The notes under the pieces: model-generated
The model's database searches: none
The model's input: only the letters and a program-made list of their open reading frames with translations
What the model was told of the DNA's origin: nothing
Program-made: the position numbers and the translations under genes
Assembly (NCBI GenBank): GCA_020002185.1
Contig: CM034534.1
Span: 35,139,559 to 35,203,558 of the forward strand
Source of the DNA: Paraescarpia echinospica
Lineage: Eukaryota; Annelida; Polychaeta; Sabellida; Siboglinidae
DNA: 64,000 nt
Reading direction: 5' to 3'
Part shown: one piece after another, positions 61,517 through 64,000 of the stretch
Layout: every line of letters starts with the position of its first letter
How positions within the stretch are numbered: the first letter of the stretch is position 1

Positions 61517-62649
61517 TTTGCCAGCCAGTCTCTTCCTAGTAGAGGTGTTTTGTCGCCCTTGACGACCACTGCGGATAACTCAGCTCGTTGGTCTCCATGC
61601 CTCACATCCAGAGTGACCACTCCGATGTGCTCGATGACCTCTTGAGTATATGTGCGTAGAGTGAGGTTGGTGGGTTGTAGAGCGAGATGTGCAAAATGTC
61701 TCAAGTACAGTGTCTCTGGAATGAGCGACTTAGCTGCACCTGTGTCCACCTGCATTCTCACGGCGGTGCCTCCAATATCCACTTCAGCGAAGATTGGCTG
61801 CGTCCCGGCCCCTCCAACGTTACACGTGTAGATTCCAATGTCAGACTCATCAGCGACCACACCGACGTAGCGAACATTCTGGGATTGACTCTTGGTCATC
61901 TGACTCTGAGACGTGTTTCTGCGATTATTTCCTCTGCATTTGCGTGCCAAATGTCCCACTTTGTTACAGACATAACACACTGCCGTCCTGAAGTGACATC
62001 TTTCAGGATTATGGTCCTCGCCACAGCGATAACACTCATTCCGTCTCGACTTCTCAGGCTTGCGTGCAGCACGACCACTTCCTTGACGCGGCGAGTAAGT
62101 GACTTTATTTACGGATTCACCAGTGGCCCGTAGACAGACCTCACTTCTGGTCGCCAGCTCCATTGCAATCGCTACTTCTTTTGCTGATTGGAAGGTGAGC
62201 TCTTTGGTGGTTAGCAATCGCCTCTGAATGTTCTCATCCTGAAGACCACACACCAGACGGTCTCTCAGGACGTGCGGTAGGAACTCTCCAAACTCGCACG
62301 AACCACTCAACTGCTTCAAGGTGATCACATAGTCTGCCACCGACTCTCCCTCCTTCTGTCCTCTCTTGTAAAATCGGAATCTATCAGCAATAACCAGAGG
62401 GTTTGGCGAATAATGCCCCTTTAAGGCATCACATAGTTCAACGTAGGACTTATCCTTCGGTTTCTCCGGCGTCAGGATATCTTTGAGTAGTTTATATGAC
62501 GTAGGCCCGATCACAGAAAGAAGCACGTTTGCTTTCTTCGTCGAATCGATTCCGTTCAATTCAGACCACTGATCCAGCCTCTCTACGTAACTCTCAAAGT
62601 CCTCTTTAGCCTCATTGAACTCTCCTAGCTGACCGATGTAGCCTGCCAT
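61513..62649 (-). CDS. Gag-protease of the LTR retrotransposon
   Basis: Intact 378-codon frame starting 17 bp inside the 5' LTR. Order: capsid-like region ('YVERLDQWSELNGI', 'YSPNPLVIADRFRFYKRGQ'), two zinc knuckles (a CX2CX3HX4C variant 'CYRCGEDHNPERC' and canonical CX2CX4HX4C 'CYVCNKVGHLARKC') at about 202-234, then an aspartic protease with 'MQVDTGAAKSLIPE' (catalytic D-T-G, about 300) and C-terminal 'LLGRDWLAK'. Protease in frame with gag and pol in -1 is usual for this group. Gag packages the RNA; protease cleaves the polyprotein. It still looks functional although pol is not. Confidence 0.92.
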   Translation of the reverse strand: MAGYIGQLGEFNEAKEDFESYVERLDQWSELNGIDSTKKANVLLSVIGPTSYKLLKDILTPEKPKDKSYVELCDALKGHYSPNPLVIADRFRFYKRGQKEGESVADYVITLKQLSGSCEFGEFLPHVLRDRLVCGLQDENIQRRLLTTKELTFQSAKEVAIAMELATRSEVCLRATGESVNKVTYSPRQGSGRAARKPEKSRRNECYRCGEDHNPERCHFRTAVCYVCNKVGHLARKCRGNNRRNTSQSQMTKSQSQNVRYVGVVADESDIGIYTCNVGGAGTQPIFAEVDIGGTAVRMQVDTGAAKSLIPETLYLRHFAHLALQPTNLTLRTYTQEVIEHIGVVTLDVRHGDQRAELSAVVVKGDKTPLLGRDWLAK

Positions 62650-62665
62650 TATCCTCGTCGCCAGC

Positions 62666-62846
62666 TGTCGTAACTTGACTATTAATGTATAACTAGAGAG
62701 TAGTAAGTATTATAAACCTTTTATTATGAACGAAGAACCACGCCTGCGGCGGAAACAAACTACACACACAAAGCGCGCAACAGCACGCCGTATACACAGA
62801 ATAGATTATACCCGATGTAACGACTACAGAATGTCCGATTATAACA
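62666..62846 (-). repeat. 5' LTR
   Basis: 181 bp; the promoter-side LTR on the minus strand. Differences from the 3' LTR are five single bases. Confidence 0.95.
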
Positions 62847-62851
62847 GTATG

Positions 62852-63734
62852 CACAAGTCCAGCCAGTTTTTGCTAGTCATAATAATTACATATAATTGTT
62901 TACAATGTTATGTGTGCCCTCTATGATTGTACTGAGTTATGTAAACTATGTCCAACATCCAGCAAGCGTGTGGGCCTCAGCAATCCTTTACATGCCAAGC
63001 TGTAAACGTTCACTCTTGATTTTGCTATGTTAGCAGCTAGCACCTGCTGAAAGTGTTTTATGCACTAAAAACAATTTCTGAATAAAAACTATCATATGTC
63101 GAATGTGCATTTTTGTCAAACATTGCTGCATTTACTTAGGATTTATTGACCTTCAAAATCATGGGATTACGGATTCATTGTGTGCCAGAATGTTTGTGTC
63201 ATTAAAACTATTGTATGTTCATCTGATGAGTGACCCGGGATACCTCCTGTCTACTGGTTCAATAGATATGTAATGATATACTGCTGAGACTCGTGGGTTT
63301 CGTGTGTCTATGCAGGAGAATGTTACATTTGAAGTGGTGCCCAGTTAATGTAGTCATTCAGGTACGTCGCTGTCCACATGCTGGACACATGCTTTTTCCC
63401 TGCCACTGATACTCCTCAAAACTAAAACTTGTTGTTGTCTCTCGCATTCTTTTTACTGCTATTTTCAGACAACAGTAAAAAGATGATTCCAGGGACTCAG
63501 TCAGAGGAGTAAACTATGTTCCTCGAAATACCAAAGTGTCCTTGCCATCTGATTCTTCCGAATCAATGCATCTTTTCACAGAAGATCTATTGGTTTTAAA
63601 TGAATTTATTTACCTGTACGTTTTTGAGCTTGTGAAGGTTTTGAGTGGGTGTACGGTGCTATGATGCAGTGTTGGTGTCGTGGGTGGTATACAAACAAAC
63701 TTCTCTGACTCAGCAGTTTGTTGGGTGTTTCCAG
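62852..63734 (+). other. REEP intron 8, right part, with alternative terminal exons
   Basis: AT-rich sequence. Two other phase-0 acceptors with short in-frame ends occur: 63316-63348 after TCTATGCAG (ENVTFEVVPS, stop) and 63469-63486 after CTATTTTCAG (TTVKR, stop). Either could be an alternative last exon. Confidence 0.4.
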
Positions 63735-63893
63735 AAGCCCCGTCATTCCTCCATGCCCTCTTCAAGTTTTCGCAGCCCGCCAGCGTACCTGCGTCGAGTG
63801 GCTGACAACCAACAACGTTGGTCCTCGCCAGCATCGAGGGGCGGTTCGCTTCGTGGCGCTTCGTGGCGCAACCGTCTCTCATACACTAAGTAG
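63735..63893 (+). CDS. REEP probable terminal exon (exon 9)
   Basis: After GGTGTTTCCAG, phase 0: 52 codons and TAG, beginning 'KPRHSSMPSSSFRSPPAYL' and ending 'SWRNRLSYTK'. It is basic and Ser/Arg-rich, as are REEP1-4 C-terminal tails involved in microtubule binding. GC is higher than the neighbouring intron. Total product would be about 319 residues, longer than the roughly 200-257 of human REEP1-4. Two other in-phase acceptors upstream compete, so this end is tentative. Confidence 0.5.
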   Translation, partial: KPRHSSMPSSSFRSPPAYLRRVADNQQRWSSPASRGGSLRGASWRNRLSYTK

Positions 63894-64000
63894 AGTTGTC
63901 GCATTCATCACTCAACAGGTGGCGTTGCCTGACGCATGTTGCCGCATGGACGTGTGCCAGGTGTGCAGTGAAGTACACGTGGACATGTTCCCTTTGGTCT
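63894..64000 (+). other. Possible REEP 3' UTR start
   Basis: 107 bp to the window edge; no polyadenylation signal is visible. Confidence 0.3.

Larger units (their letters stand above)
58645..62846 (-). mobile_element. Ty3/gypsy LTR retrotransposon, Mag-like, structurally complete
   Basis: Two direct 181-bp LTRs (58645-58825 and 62666-62846) with 5 differences (about 97% identical), TG...CA ends, and a 5-bp target duplication GTATG at 58640-58644 and 62847-62851. Read on the minus strand: 5' LTR, a primer-binding-site-like 'TGGCGACGAGGATA' two bases inside, gag-protease frame, pol frames, polypurine tract 'AAGAGGAAGGAG' (58826-58837), 3' LTR. Protease fused to gag, two zinc knuckles and small size fit the Mag lineage; the clade is inference. 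Pol has frameshifts and a deletion, so this copy is not autonomous. It is antisense in REEP intron 8. Confidence 0.95.

Overview
This is a eukaryotic (metazoan) window: AT-rich, intron-dominated, full of retroelement remains, SINE-like pieces, minisatellites and dinucleotide repeats. Nothing is bacterial or plasmid-like. The species cannot be named from the sequence. An RTE-like LINE, a Mag-like Ty3/gypsy element, a Penelope-like remnant and other non-LTR remains together suit an invertebrate animal.

The organising fact is a divergent gene pair around 30.0-30.7 kb. Leftward on the minus strand starts a KDM3/JMJD1-family (JHDM2) histone demethylase gene. Exon 1 is at 30025-29870 and exon 2 at 13507-13355, 16.4 kb apart; the rest, including the JmjC domain, lies beyond what I can recognise and probably off the left edge. 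Rightward on the plus strand starts a REEP1-4-type gene (TB2/DP1/HVA22 ER-shaping protein). I could follow it exon by exon from 30654 to about 63893: nine exons, about 319 codons, all phases consistent, only the last exon uncertain. The 628 bp between the two start codons hold a CRE, an E-box, a CCAAT box and small upstream ORFs, and probably form a bidirectional promoter. KDM3 and REEP paralogues are also neighbours in human (KDM3A-REEP1, KDM3B-REEP2, JMJD1C-REEP3), so this looks like ancient conserved linkage.

Region by region. 1-13.3 kb: KDM3 intron 2 or beyond, with a 32-copy 53-bp minisatellite (3.8-5.5 kb) and a composite hairpin-ended repeat carrying a reverse-transcriptase fragment (10.7-13.1 kb). 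13.5-29.9 kb: KDM3 intron 1, with a GTCGGC-rich fold-back element, a Penelope-like fragment flanked by long inverted repeats, a tRNA-derived SINE, a second copy of the hairpin-ended repeat and a perfect 20-bp hairpin. 30.7-46.1 kb: REEP intron 1, with SINEs, two long CA tracts and a dead RTE-like LINE (40.3-42.9 kb). 46.1-49.8 kb: REEP exons 2-6. 49.8-55.4 kb: an intron made mostly of two more copies of the hairpin-ended repeat plus the 3' end of another non-LTR element. 55.4-57.8 kb: exon 7, then a minisatellite of about 29 units, each repeating the exon 7 end and its splice donor, then a 1.5-kb 16-bp minisatellite, then exon 8. 58.6-62.8 kb: a complete but inactivated Ty3/gypsy LTR retrotransposon on the minus strand, with 181-bp LTRs and a 5-bp target duplication. 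The window ends just past the probable REEP terminal exon.

The most unusual feature is the tandem amplification of a splice-donor junction at 55.5-56.15 kb. Second is the KDM3/REEP head-to-head pair. Then come the composite hairpin-ended repeat family and the inverted-repeat-flanked Penelope fragment.
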